A stretch of 42,855 nt of DNA, taken from assembly GCA_003245635.1 (NCBI GenBank), contig QKCO01000019.1:1-42855 (forward strand), given 5' to 3'. Source of the stretch: Treponema sp. Its GTDB lineage: Bacteria; Spirochaetota; Spirochaetia; Treponematales; Breznakiellaceae. Of the stretch, positions 1 through 7,816 are shown piece after piece. The notes beneath the pieces were generated by a model. It saw only the letters and a program-made list of their open reading frames with translations. It was not told the origin of the DNA and searched no databases. How positions within the stretch are numbered: the stretch's first letter is position 1; each line of letters starts with the position of its first letter. Made by a program: the position numbers and the translations under genes.

Positions 1-834
1 ATCGCCGACCGGATTTTCGAGCGGCGCGATTCGGCCAAAGTCATCCTGATCGCGGGCCCTTCCAGCTCCGGCAAGACGACCACGGCGAAGCGGCTGTCGA
101 TCCACCTCAAGGTCATGGGGCTCGAGCCGGTCCAGGTGAGCCTGGACGACTACTACCTGGGCGTAGAGCGGACGCCCAAGGACGAGAACGGACAGCCCGA
201 CTTCGAATGCCTCGAGGCCCTCGACGTCCCCTACCTCAACGAGCAGCTGATCGAGCTGTTCAACGGGGAGGAGGTCGAACTGCCGATTTTCGACTTCAAG
301 ATCGGGGCGCGGCGGGACGGAGGCAGGAAGATCAAGCTCGGCAGGCGGTCGGTGCTCGTGGTCGAAGGCATCCACGGCCTTAACGAGAAGCTCACCGCGC
401 AGATCGAGCGCGACAAAAAGTTCAAGATCTACGTGTCCGCCCTCACGCAGCTCAACCTGGACGACCACAACCGCATCCCGACCAGCGACAGCCGTCTCCT
501 GCGCCGCATCGTGCGCGACTACCAGTTCCGCGGCAGCGCGGCGGCCAAGTCAATCAGCATGTGGCCGAGCGTCCAGGCCGGCGAGAAGAAGCACATCTTC
601 CCCTTCCAGGACGGCGCCGACGCCGCCTTCAACTCAGCGCTCGACTACGAGCTGTGCGTGCTGAAAGTCTACGCGGAGCCGCTCCTGCGCTCGGTGAAGC
701 CGACCATGGACGAATACGCCGAGGCGGCCCGGCTCCTGTCGTTCCTGGACAATTTCGCGCCGATTCCGCCGCAGTACGTGCCCGGGCAGTCGATCCTGCG
801 CGAATTCATTGGGGAGAGCGAGTTCAAGTACTGA
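1..834 (+). CDS. Uridine kinase-family nucleoside kinase (5' truncated)
   Basis: The open frame enters from the left edge, so only the C-terminal 277 residues are present. About 19 residues in is a P-loop (GPSSSGKTT), followed by SLDDYYLG and later VVEGIHGLN, all typical of the uridine kinase/phosphoribulokinase family. Such enzymes transfer phosphate from a nucleoside triphosphate to uridine or cytidine in pyrimidine salvage. Full-length spirochaete and Firmicute relatives often carry a TGS-like region upstream of the kinase domain; that part would lie outside the window. The 3' end converges on fliJ with an 11-base overlap of coding sequence. The family is clear, the exact substrate is not. 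Confidence 0.85.
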   Translation: MADRIFERRDSAKVILIAGPSSSGKTTTAKRLSIHLKVMGLEPVQVSLDDYYLGVERTPKDENGQPDFECLEALDVPYLNEQLIELFNGEEVELPIFDFKIGARRDGGRKIKLGRRSVLVVEGIHGLNEKLTAQIERDKKFKIYVSALTQLNLDDHNRIPTSDSRLLRRIVRDYQFRGSAAAKSISMWPSVQAGEKKHIFPFQDGADAAFNSALDYELCVLKVYAEPLLRSVKPTMDEYAEAARLLSFLDNFAPIPPQYVPGQSILREFIGESEFKY

Positions 835-1279
835 GGGAACCGCCGACCGAGCGCCGCGCGGCGGAGCCCGACGAAATATCGTCGAGCACTTTGAGCTCTT
901 CGGCCGCGGCGGCTTTCCGGTGCTCTGCCAGCCGTTTCTCCTTCAGCTTCTCGATCACCTTCTTTTCCCGGGACGCCTCGATGAAGGCTTCCCGGGCGGC
1001 CTCCGCGGCGAGGTCCGCCTTGGCGGCGGCCTCGATGAGCTGGTCCTTCTGCCTGTCGAGCCTGAGGATGTAGTGCTCGGCGCTGCGCATGTCGGCGACC
1101 GAGCGTCCGGGACGGAAGCGGTCGGCGGCGACGAGCGTCCGCTCCTCCGCGACCGCGCGGATGCGGCTCTCGATCGAAGAGAGCTCCCCCATCGCCCGCG
1201 CCAGTTCCAGTTCGGCTTCCCGCTCGCGGTATTCGCGCAGCTCGAGCAGCTTAGCCAGATCGAAGCGGAAGCGCTTCAT
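824..1279 (-). CDS. fliJ: Flagellar export chaperone FliJ
   Basis: A 151-residue, highly charged and almost wholly helical protein, as expected for FliJ, the coiled-coil stalk that sits in the FliI ATPase ring of the flagellar export apparatus. The start MKRFRFDLAKLLELREYRE is characteristic of FliJ. The start codon overlaps the fliI stop by 4 bases (ATGA), indicating translational coupling. It is the last gene of the flagellar block; its stop lies inside the 3' end of the convergent kinase gene. FliJ sequences diverge quickly, so the assignment rests on composition, the N-terminal motif and position. Confidence 0.85.
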   Translation of the reverse strand: MKRFRFDLAKLLELREYREREAELELARAMGELSSIESRIRAVAEERTLVAADRFRPGRSVADMRSAEHYILRLDRQKDQLIEAAAKADLAAEAAREAFIEASREKKVIEKLKEKRLAEHRKAAAAEELKVLDDISSGSAARRSVGGSLST

Positions 1280-2625
1280 TTTTCGTAGCCGCCGTATTCT
1301 TCGGTCGGGACTTCCATGCCGGCAAGCGAACCGAGCGCGTCCAGGGTCTGGACGACGCCGGATTTTTCCTCCACCGCCTGGATGAGGAATTCCTCGATTT
1401 CCTGCCGCTTCGCGACCGCCTCGTCGATGCCGGGGTTCGTGCCGCTCTTGTAGGCGCCGACCTCGATCATGTCCTCGGCCTCAGCGTAGGTCGCCATGAG
1501 GCGGCGCACGTAGCCGGCCGCCTTGCGGCTCACGGGACCGGACACGGCAGTCGAAAGGCGGGACACGCTCGAAAGCACGTCGATCGCCGGGTAGTGGTAG
1601 CGCTGAGCGAGCCGGCGGGACAGGACGATATGGCCGTCCAGGATTCCCCGGACGGTGTCCGCGATGGGCTCGTCCATATCGTCGCCGTCGACCAGAATCG
1701 TATAGAAGCCGGTGATCGTGCCCTTCTCCGCGGTGCCGCAGCGCTCGAGGAGCTTGGGCATCGAATCGAACACGCTCGGCGTGTAGCCGCGCGTAGCAGG
1801 CGGTTCGCCGACGGCGAGTCCTATCTCGCGCTGGGCGCGCGCGAAGCGCGTCACCGAATCGAACAGCAGCATGACGTCGAGGCCCTGGTCGCGGAAGTAC
1901 TCGGCCACCGCGGTGGCCGTGTACGCGCCGCGCAGGCGCGCCAAGGGCGGCGCGCTCGACGGGGAGACGACGATGACCGAGCGGGCGAGCCCGTCGGGAC
2001 CGAGGTCGTTCTCGATGAAGTCGTTCACCTCGCGGCCGCGCTCGCCGATGAGGGCGACCACGTTCACGTCCGCGTTCGTGTTCCGGGCGATCATGCCGAG
2101 CAGGGTCGACTTTCCGACGCCGGAGCCCGCGAAGATGCCCAGGCGCTGGCCCTTGCCGACCGGCAGGAGTCCGTCTATCGCGCGCACGCCGGTGGCCACG
2201 CGGTCCCTGATGCGCTTGCGCTTGAGGGGATCGGGCGGATCGGCGACGACCGGGTAGCGCAGAGACGATTCGATATCGCCCTTGTCGTCGGTGGGCAGAC
2301 CCATGGAGTCGAGGGTGCGGCCGAGCAGCTTCGGCGAGACGGAAACGGAAAGCAGGGAACCGGAAGCGGTAACGGCGCAGCCGACCTCGATGCCGGCCGT
2401 ATCGTCGAAGGCCATGAGCTGGACGATGTCGTCCCGAAGGCCCACGACCTCCGCCCGCACGACGCCCCTCCCCTTCGGGGCGGAAATGCGGCACACTTCA
2501 CCGATGATGGCCTGCGGGCCGCGGCTCTCGATGAGAAGCCCCTGAACCTTCACGACCCGGCCCAGGCACTTGATCGGATCCTCGCGTTCGACGGCGCTCA
2601 GGTATTTCTCGAGTACCGTGTCCAT
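1276..2625 (-). CDS. fliI: Flagellum-specific ATPase FliI
   Basis: A 449-residue F1-ATPase-beta-like protein, normal length for the family. It energises type III export of flagellar rod, hook and filament subunits at the cytoplasmic face of the basal body. Walker A is FAGSGVGKST (about residues 165-174). Walker B/DSVTRFARAQREIGLAVGEPP follows, with the family signature RGYTPSVF. The ATG lies immediately after the fliH stop (1 base between them), with only a weak Shine-Dalgarno, so coupling to fliH is likely. Its partners FliH (stator/regulator) and FliJ flank it. Confidence 0.97.
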   Translation of the reverse strand: MDTVLEKYLSAVEREDPIKCLGRVVKVQGLLIESRGPQAIIGEVCRISAPKGRGVVRAEVVGLRDDIVQLMAFDDTAGIEVGCAVTASGSLLSVSVSPKLLGRTLDSMGLPTDDKGDIESSLRYPVVADPPDPLKRKRIRDRVATGVRAIDGLLPVGKGQRLGIFAGSGVGKSTLLGMIARNTNADVNVVALIGERGREVNDFIENDLGPDGLARSVIVVSPSSAPPLARLRGAYTATAVAEYFRDQGLDVMLLFDSVTRFARAQREIGLAVGEPPATRGYTPSVFDSMPKLLERCGTAEKGTITGFYTILVDGDDMDEPIADTVRGILDGHIVLSRRLAQRYHYPAIDVLSSVSRLSTAVSGPVSRKAAGYVRRLMATYAEAEDMIEVGAYKSGTNPGIDEAVAKRQEIEEFLIQAVEEKSGVVQTLDALGSLAGMEVPTEEYGGYEK

Positions 2626-2626
2626 C

Positions 2627-3580
2627 TCAGCGCTCGTCTATCGGCATCGTGCGCGCTTTGGTCCTGATCGGCGATATCTCGAGGATCTTCTGCTCGAGCT
2701 CCGCGAGCTGACTGGAGATGCGCGCGTCGATCTCGCCGAACTCGGTCTCGATGATGCATCCGCCGCGGTCCACCGAGGAATCCTCGACGACCGTGATCTC
2801 CTTCACGCTTTCGATGAGCCGGACGAAATCCTTGGAATGCTCGGTGGCGAGCTTCAGATCGTCGACGTTGACTCGGATGGCGATATCGCCCCGTCCCTTC
2901 ACTTTCCGCAGGGCCTGGACGACGTTGGAGACGACCACGTTGCGCTGATTCTCCGAAATGACCTTCACGACCTTGCGCGTGATAAGGAGCACCAGGTCGA
3001 CGATCTGCTGCTCGGTCTCGGCCAGGATCTCGGCCCGCTTGTCCTGCGCCCGCTCGAGCACCGTGTGGACGCGCTCGACCAGGCGCTCCACTTCGGCGCG
3101 GCCTTCGGCGAAGCCCGCCTCGCGCCCGGCCTCGAATCCGCGCCGTTCGGCCTCCGATTCGATTCCCTCGACCGACTTTCCGGCGGACGCCTCGATTTCC
3201 GCTGCCTTATCCTTCGCCTCGGCGATGATTCTGTCGGCCTCGTCCTCGGCCTGTCGCCTGACGGTCTGGGCCTGGTCGGTCTTCCGCTTGACTTCCTGGA
3301 ACGCTGCCGACTCGGCGTCCTTGACGATGTTCGCGGCCTCCGCCTGGGCGGCGGCGATCATCGTCTCCTTCTCGCGTTCCCAATTCTCCCGGAACAGATC
3401 CGCCTCGCGGCGCAGATCGTCGGCGGTCGGGCCGGTGTATTCGTCGACCTCCTCCAGCTCGTCGACTTCGCTCGGCAGCTGCCCCAGGGGCATCATGCCG
3501 ACGAACTGCTTGGGAGCCTCGAGAACGACCTTCTTGTCGGAAATCTGCACCTCGCCGTGCCTGAATACCGCCTTCGCCAT
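2627..3580 (-). CDS. fliH: Flagellar assembly protein FliH
   Basis: A 317-residue protein. The N-terminal part (about 1-60) is acidic, followed by a long Ala/Glu/Lys-rich coiled coil (about 60-170). The C-terminal globular half resembles the V-ATPase E-subunit-like FliH domain (for example VLLITRKVVKVISENQRNVVVSNVVQALRKV, given only in part: IVDLVLLITRKVV). FliH forms the peripheral stalk linking the FliI hexamer to the export gate and C-ring. It is somewhat longer than enteric FliH (about 235 residues), because of the coiled coil, as is usual for spirochaetes. It lies 3 bases from fliG and 1 base from fliI. Confidence 0.93.
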   Translation of the reverse strand: MAKAVFRHGEVQISDKKVVLEAPKQFVGMMPLGQLPSEVDELEEVDEYTGPTADDLRREADLFRENWEREKETMIAAAQAEAANIVKDAESAAFQEVKRKTDQAQTVRRQAEDEADRIIAEAKDKAAEIEASAGKSVEGIESEAERRGFEAGREAGFAEGRAEVERLVERVHTVLERAQDKRAEILAETEQQIVDLVLLITRKVVKVISENQRNVVVSNVVQALRKVKGRGDIAIRVNVDDLKLATEHSKDFVRLIESVKEITVVEDSSVDRGGCIIETEFGEIDARISSQLAELEQKILEISPIRTKARTMPIDER

Positions 3581-3583
3581 ACG

Positions 3584-4657
3584 CTACACCACCAGCTCGT
3601 CTTCGCCGGAGCGGGCGACGACGATTTCGCCGGTGTCCTCCAAATGACGGATGATGGACACGATCTTCTGCTGGGCTTCCTCGACGTCCTTCAGGCGTAT
3701 CGGGCCCATGTACTCCATGTCCTCCTTGAGCATGCCAGCGGCGCGCTTACTCATGTTCCGGAAAATCTTGTCCTGGACTTCGGTGTCGACCGACTTGAGC
3801 GCCTTCGCGAGCTCCTGCGAGTCGACTTCGCGCATGACCTTCTGGATCGCGCGGTCGTCGAGCATGACGATGTCCTCGAACACGAACATGCGCTTCTTGA
3901 TCTCCTCGGCCAGCTCCGGATCCTCGTCCTCGAGCGCTTCGATGATCATCTTCTCAGACGAGCGGTCGACGAGGTTGAGGATCTCGACGATGCTCTCGAC
4001 GCCGCCGGCGGCCGTGTAGTCTTCGCTGGAGAGCGTCGACAGCTTCTTCTCGAGCACGCGCTCGACTTCGCGCAGGACTTCGGGGGAGGTCCGGTCCATG
4101 GTCGCGATGCGCCGGGCGACGTCGCTCTGAATCTCGTGCGGCAGGCTCTGCAGGATGATGGAGGCCTTGTTCGGCTCCAGGTACGCCAGGATCAGCGCGA
4201 TGGTCTGCGGATGCTCCTGCTGAATGAAGTTGAGGAGGTGCGCCGGGTCCGTGCGCCGGATGAAATCGAAGGGACGCACCTGCAGGGAGCTGGTGAGCCG
4301 GTTGATGATGTCGATCGCCTTCTGGCTGCCGAGCGCCTTCTCCAAGAGCTCCCGCGCGTAGTCGATGCCGCCGGTGGAGATGAAGTCGGAGGCCATCATG
4401 AGTTCCTGGAACTCCATGAGGATGGAGTCCTTCTGGGCGGGCTCGATCGTCTCAAGGCGCGCGATCTCGAAGGTGAGCGTCTCGATCTCGTCTTCGCGCA
4501 GGTGCTTGAAGATCTCGGCGGAGATCTCGGAACCGATGGTCACCAGGAATACGGCGGCTTTCTGCCGACCGGTCAGATCCTTCGACCCCTTTCCTTTTTT
4601 TCCGCCCCCACCCGCTCCGCCCGCCTGCGCGGACGCGGGAGCCTTATCCTTGGCCAT
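3584..4657 (-). CDS. fliG: Flagellar motor switch protein FliG
   Basis: The 357-residue rotor protein that couples stator force to C-ring rotation. It has the middle-domain motif EHPQTIAL and the C-terminal torque helix region with alternating charges (EIKKRMFVFEDIVMLDDRAI). The first about 28 residues are a Gly/Ala/Lys-rich low-complexity extension before the conserved LTGRQKAAVFLVTIG start, making it some 15-25 residues longer than typical FliG. Some spirochaetes have two FliG paralogues; this copy has an intact torque helix and lies next to fliF, so it is the canonical motor FliG. Confidence 0.97.
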   Translation of the reverse strand: MAKDKAPASAQAGGAGGGGKKGKGSKDLTGRQKAAVFLVTIGSEISAEIFKHLREDEIETLTFEIARLETIEPAQKDSILMEFQELMMASDFISTGGIDYARELLEKALGSQKAIDIINRLTSSLQVRPFDFIRRTDPAHLLNFIQQEHPQTIALILAYLEPNKASIILQSLPHEIQSDVARRIATMDRTSPEVLREVERVLEKKLSTLSSEDYTAAGGVESIVEILNLVDRSSEKMIIEALEDEDPELAEEIKKRMFVFEDIVMLDDRAIQKVMREVDSQELAKALKSVDTEVQDKIFRNMSKRAAGMLKEDMEYMGPIRLKDVEEAQQKIVSIIRHLEDTGEIVVARSGEDELVV

Positions 4658-4661
4658 ATGC

Positions 4662-6368
4662 CTATTCCTCCAAGAGCCAGGTGCGTATCAGCTGGGCGAC
4701 GTCCTCGGGGTGCTCCTTGGCCATGTTGATCGCGTTCTCCTGGAGCTCCATGCGCTTGCGTTCCTCCACGGACATCGAAACCTCGACGCCCTCCTCCTCG
4801 GCCTGCCTGAGGGCGCTCTCGCGCAGCATCTGGTGCTGGCGGGAGAGTTCCTCCTCCCGAAGCCGGCGCCGGCGCTCGAGCTCGCGGGAGATGACGCGGA
4901 AGACGATGAAGGAGATCAGGAGGACCGCGAGGCCCGCCAGCGCGATCAGCACCGTCTGCTGGAACTGCTTCTGGCGCAGGAACGCCGCATCCTCGTCCGC
5001 GAACTGCCTCGAGCGGTCGAACTGGATATTCTGGACCGTCACCGAATCGCCGCGGTTCCTATTATACCCTATAGCGTCCTGAACGAGGGCCTGGGCTTTG
5101 CGCAATTCGTCGTCGGGGATGGGCACGTACTCGCGCTCCATGGAGCCGTTGGGCTTCGCGACGGGGCGGCCCTTGTCGTCGTACTTCAGCTGCCAGCGGC
5201 CGTCGATGTTGACCGAGACGCTGACCCGGTCGATCGTGGGGCTCCGCTCCTCCTGGATGTTGCGCTTGTTGATTTCCTCGTTCTGGGTGAGCGTCTGCTG
5301 CTCGACCTTGCCGTAGAGGTTCGACATGTCCTTGAACGCCGGAGGGGTCTGACCCTCGACTCCCGAAGGGCCTTCCGGATTGAAGCCGGTGCCTTCCCAT
5401 TTGGTCGAGGAGTTGGACTGGGAACGGGTGATCGACTTGGCGAACTCCGAATCGTCGTAGGGGGTCTCCGGATTGTCCGGCTTGATCGTGATCGGGTAGA
5501 ATTCTTCGGTCTGGATGGCCTTCTTGGACATGTCCATCGAGATCTTCAGGTTGAGGTCGCGCACGCGGTCGCTCGTGTAGATCTGCTGCAGCGCCTTGAG
5601 CACGGTCGCGCGGTACTGGGCTTCCAGGGACGTGATGAGCTTCTGCTCGCGCTTGGACAGCTCGAGGCGGTCGAGATCCTGCATGCCGGCGAAATCGTTG
5701 AGGATGTTTCCGTTCGTGTCGGTCACGACGATGTTGTCGTCCTTGAGCCCCTCGACGGCGAATTTGAGGATCTTCTGGATGCCTTCGATCTTCTTGCGGT
5801 TGGACAGGATGTCGCTGCCGGGCTTGGGCGTGATGATGACGCTCGCGGTGACCGGATTCTGATCGGCCTGGAAAAGCGTCTTCTCGGGCATGACCAGGGT
5901 CACGTTGGCGTCGTCGACGTCGTCCAGGGCCTTCACGTGCTCGGTGACCATCTGCGTGATGGACCGGCGCAGGTTCACGTTGCGCTCGAAATCGGTGATG
6001 GTCCACCGGTCCCGGTCGAACAGGGCCCAGGGATCGGTTCCGGAGGGCACGAGGTCTTCGCGGATAAGTATGGCGCGCATGCGCCGGGCCGTCGCCTCGT
6101 CGGGAACGCTTACGACGCCGGTCGAGCTGACCGTGGCGTGCACGCCTTCCTGGTTGAGCCGGGTGACGATCCGGTCGCGGGCGGCCTGGTCGGTGACGGC
6201 GGAGTCGATGACGGGCACCGCGCTCGGCGCGGAGGACACGGCGAAGAGCGCGGCGACGCCGGCGACGGCCGCTACGACGATGCCGACGAGTATGAGCTTC
6301 TGGACAAGCGTCCACTTGGACCAGAGTCCCTTGATCCGCTCGAGAAGCTTGGCAAACCATTCGTTCAT
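4662..6368 (-). CDS. fliF: Flagellar MS-ring protein FliF
   Basis: A 568-residue inner-membrane protein forming the MS ring. It has an N-terminal membrane segment (about residues 23-45, KLILVGIVVAAVAGVAALF), two ring-building motifs in the periplasmic part, and a second membrane segment near residue 475-495. The cytoplasmic tail, which binds the FliG N-terminus, ends AQLIRTWLLEE. The ATG is preceded by a strong GGGGAGGGG Shine-Dalgarno. It lies 38 bases after fliE and 4 bases before fliG. Confidence 0.97.
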   Translation of the reverse strand: MNEWFAKLLERIKGLWSKWTLVQKLILVGIVVAAVAGVAALFAVSSAPSAVPVIDSAVTDQAARDRIVTRLNQEGVHATVSSTGVVSVPDEATARRMRAILIREDLVPSGTDPWALFDRDRWTITDFERNVNLRRSITQMVTEHVKALDDVDDANVTLVMPEKTLFQADQNPVTASVIITPKPGSDILSNRKKIEGIQKILKFAVEGLKDDNIVVTDTNGNILNDFAGMQDLDRLELSKREQKLITSLEAQYRATVLKALQQIYTSDRVRDLNLKISMDMSKKAIQTEEFYPITIKPDNPETPYDDSEFAKSITRSQSNSSTKWEGTGFNPEGPSGVEGQTPPAFKDMSNLYGKVEQQTLTQNEEINKRNIQEERSPTIDRVSVSVNIDGRWQLKYDDKGRPVAKPNGSMEREYVPIPDDELRKAQALVQDAIGYNRNRGDSVTVQNIQFDRSRQFADEDAAFLRQKQFQQTVLIALAGLAVLLISFIVFRVISRELERRRRLREEELSRQHQMLRESALRQAEEEGVEVSMSVEERKRMELQENAINMAKEHPEDVAQLIRTWLLEE

Positions 6369-6406
6369 GTTCCCCTCCCCAGAAGAACCTCCCGACTACG
6401 GAAGCG

Positions 6407-6784
6407 TCAACGCGTATTTATGATATCTTTCCATCCGCTCACGATGCGGCTGAGCACCGTGCGGGTGATGTTCAGGGACAGGTTGGCCTTGGCCATGCCG
6501 ATCGTCACGTCGTGGGCGTCCACGGAATCCGGATCGGTGACCATCTTCTGCATGAGCGCGGCGCTCTCGGTCTGGTCGGCGTTGACCGAATCCAGGGCGT
6601 TCAGCATCGCGTTCTCGAAGGAGCCGGAGCGGGTCGCCGCGTCCGAGCCGATCTTGTCGCCGAGCGAAGCGAGAGCCTCGCCGGAAGCGGCGTAGCGGCC
6701 GGCCTGCGGCACCAGGTGCTTCGGGTTGGTGATCGCCATCGCGACCTTGTCTCCTGAAACAAGTTCGGGCTTGTACAGGGTCAT
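6407..6784 (-). CDS. fliE: Flagellar hook-basal body complex protein FliE
   Basis: A 125-residue protein forming the junction between MS ring and rod. The C-terminal half (SFENAMLNALDSVNADQ ... TIGMAKANLSLNITRTVLSRIVSGWKDI) carries the conserved FliE signature: the alternating helix and final VxxRIVxxYxEI-like motif. The N-terminal 40 residues are poorly conserved, as usual. It lies between flgC and fliF, the standard position. Confidence 0.93.
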   Translation of the reverse strand: MTLYKPELVSGDKVAMAITNPKHLVPQAGRYAASGEALASLGDKIGSDAATRSGSFENAMLNALDSVNADQTESAALMQKMVTDPDSVDAHDVTIGMAKANLSLNITRTVLSRIVSGWKDIINTR

Positions 6785-6801
6785 CTATCGCCTCCCGCCG
6801 C

Positions 6802-7260
6802 CTAGCGGCTTCCTATATCCAGGGCTTTCATGAACATGGTCTTGGAGCCGTTCACGATCGAGGCGTTGGCCTCGTACGCGCGCGAAGCGGCGATCAGGTC
6901 GACCATTTCCGTCACGATGTTCACGTTCGGCATCTCGACGTAGCCCTGGCGCGGACCGGTCTTGATCGCGTCCGGGTGCGTCGGATCGTAGACGAGCTTG
7001 GGCTGCGCCGTGTCCTTCTCCACGCCGACGACCGCGACGCCCTTGCCGACGCCGCCGTCCATCATGTCGGGAAGGAAGGGCGAGCGCCAGAACGGCTGCT
7101 CCGTCCGCGGCCTGAGCACGACGCGGCTGCGGCGGAAGGGGCCGCCCTCGGCGGTCCGCGTCGTGTTCGCGTTGGCGACGTTGTCGGCGATGACGTCGGA
7201 GCGCAGGCGCTCGGCGGTCATGCCGGAGGAAGCTATATTGATCGAGCTGAAAAGTCCCAT
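6802..7260 (-). CDS. flgC: Flagellar proximal rod protein FlgC
   Basis: A 152-residue rod protein. It opens with the flagellar rod N-terminal motif (SINIASSGMTAERLRSDVIADNVANANT, seen as SGMTAERL and NVANANT). It ends with the shared C-terminal helix (VTEMVDLIAASRAYEANASI). The axial-family ANxxT and YEAN motifs are intact. It follows flgB after 8 bases. Confidence 0.96.
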   Translation of the reverse strand: MGLFSSINIASSGMTAERLRSDVIADNVANANTTRTAEGGPFRRSRVVLRPRTEQPFWRSPFLPDMMDGGVGKGVAVVGVEKDTAQPKLVYDPTHPDAIKTGPRQGYVEMPNVNIVTEMVDLIAASRAYEANASIVNGSKTMFMKALDIGSR

Positions 7261-7268
7261 ACCCTATC

Positions 7269-7688
7269 CTACCTCAGCACCAGGCTGACCTGGCCGAATT
7301 CGAAAGTCTGCGCCTGAGCCATCAGCGTATACGACATCTGATTCTGCAGCGCGAGCATCATTTCCTCTTCCGGATCGACGTTGTTGCCGTTGTTCTTGGC
7401 GGTCGTCACGTAGTCGAGCACGCGCCGCGGCTCCACCCGACGGTAGTCCTGAGCGCGCCAGTTGGGAATATGCTTCTCGTCGGTGAGCGTCAGCGCGAGC
7501 GCCGGCTTCTCCGTCTCGGAATCGAGGGCGCGCTTGAGCTCGCTCTCGAAATTGACGACGGTCCGCTTGAAGTTGGGCACGTCCGCGTTCGCCATGTTGT
7601 TGGCGATGACGTCGCGGCGCACCATGCTCGCGTCCATCGCCCTATGGAGAATGTCTACGGTCTTCGCGAAATCGTTGCCTATGTTCAC
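7269..7688 (-). CDS. flgB: Flagellar proximal rod protein FlgB
   Basis: A 139-residue rod protein with the motif RRDVIANNMANADVPNFKR near residue 25 and a C-terminal helix YTLMAQAQTFEFGQVSLVLR. The start is GTG, preceded by a G-rich Shine-Dalgarno. It is the first gene of the flagellar block and follows a 128-base gap that contains a sigma28-like promoter and two hairpins. That suggests the flagellar block can be transcribed separately from the upstream division genes. Confidence 0.95.
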   Translation of the reverse strand: MNIGNDFAKTVDILHRAMDASMVRRDVIANNMANADVPNFKRTVVNFESELKRALDSETEKPALALTLTDEKHIPNWRAQDYRRVEPRRVLDYVTTAKNNGNNVDPEEEMMLALQNQMSYTLMAQAQTFEFGQVSLVLR

Positions 7689-7706
7689 CGGCCTGCCCCC
7701 TAAGGC

Positions 7707-7724
7707 GGAACGCCTCGGCGTTCC
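7707..7724. repeat. Inverted repeat in flgB leader
   Basis: Perfect 8-base inverted repeat GGAACGCC-TC-GGCGTTCC between the sigma28-like promoter and the flgB start. The same octamer GGAACGCC recurs at 7804-7811 near the hslU stop. It could be an operator or a leader hairpin; nothing in the sequence decides between these. Confidence 0.45.
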
Positions 7725-7743
7725 GAACTTCTTTACCTATATA

Positions 7744-7771
7744 CCATCGGCGATTTTTCCCCGCCGGTTTA
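7744..7771 (-). promoter_or_regulatory. Sigma28-like promoter upstream of flgB
   Basis: On the minus strand TAAA (7771-7768) is followed after 16 bases by GCCGATGG (7751-7744). The FliA/WhiG-type consensus is TAAA, 15 bases, GCCGATAA, so this matches 4/4 and 6/8 with one extra spacer base. It lies in the only gap over 100 bases in the supercluster, 56 bases before the flgB start. Confidence 0.5.
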
Positions 7772-7777
7772 CCTCTT

Positions 7778-7800
7778 CGTCGCCGCTTCGGGCGGCGACG
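7778..7800 (-). terminator. GC-rich hairpin after hslU
   Basis: Perfect 9-base stem with a 5-base loop (CGTCGCCGC-loop-GCGGCGACG on the minus strand), starting 17 bases after the hslU stop. No U-run follows, so it is at best a weak or partial terminator, or an mRNA processing/stability element separating hslVU from flgB. Confidence 0.4.
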
Positions 7801-7816
7801 CCGCGGAACGCCGCGC

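Noticed and set aside
2570-6695. Long plus-strand open frames (up to about 776 codons) opposite fliF, fliG and fliH
   Set aside because: They are antisense shadows of high-GC coding DNA. Their translations are Asp/Leu/Arg/Val-rich without motifs, while the minus strand encodes unmistakable flagellar proteins.
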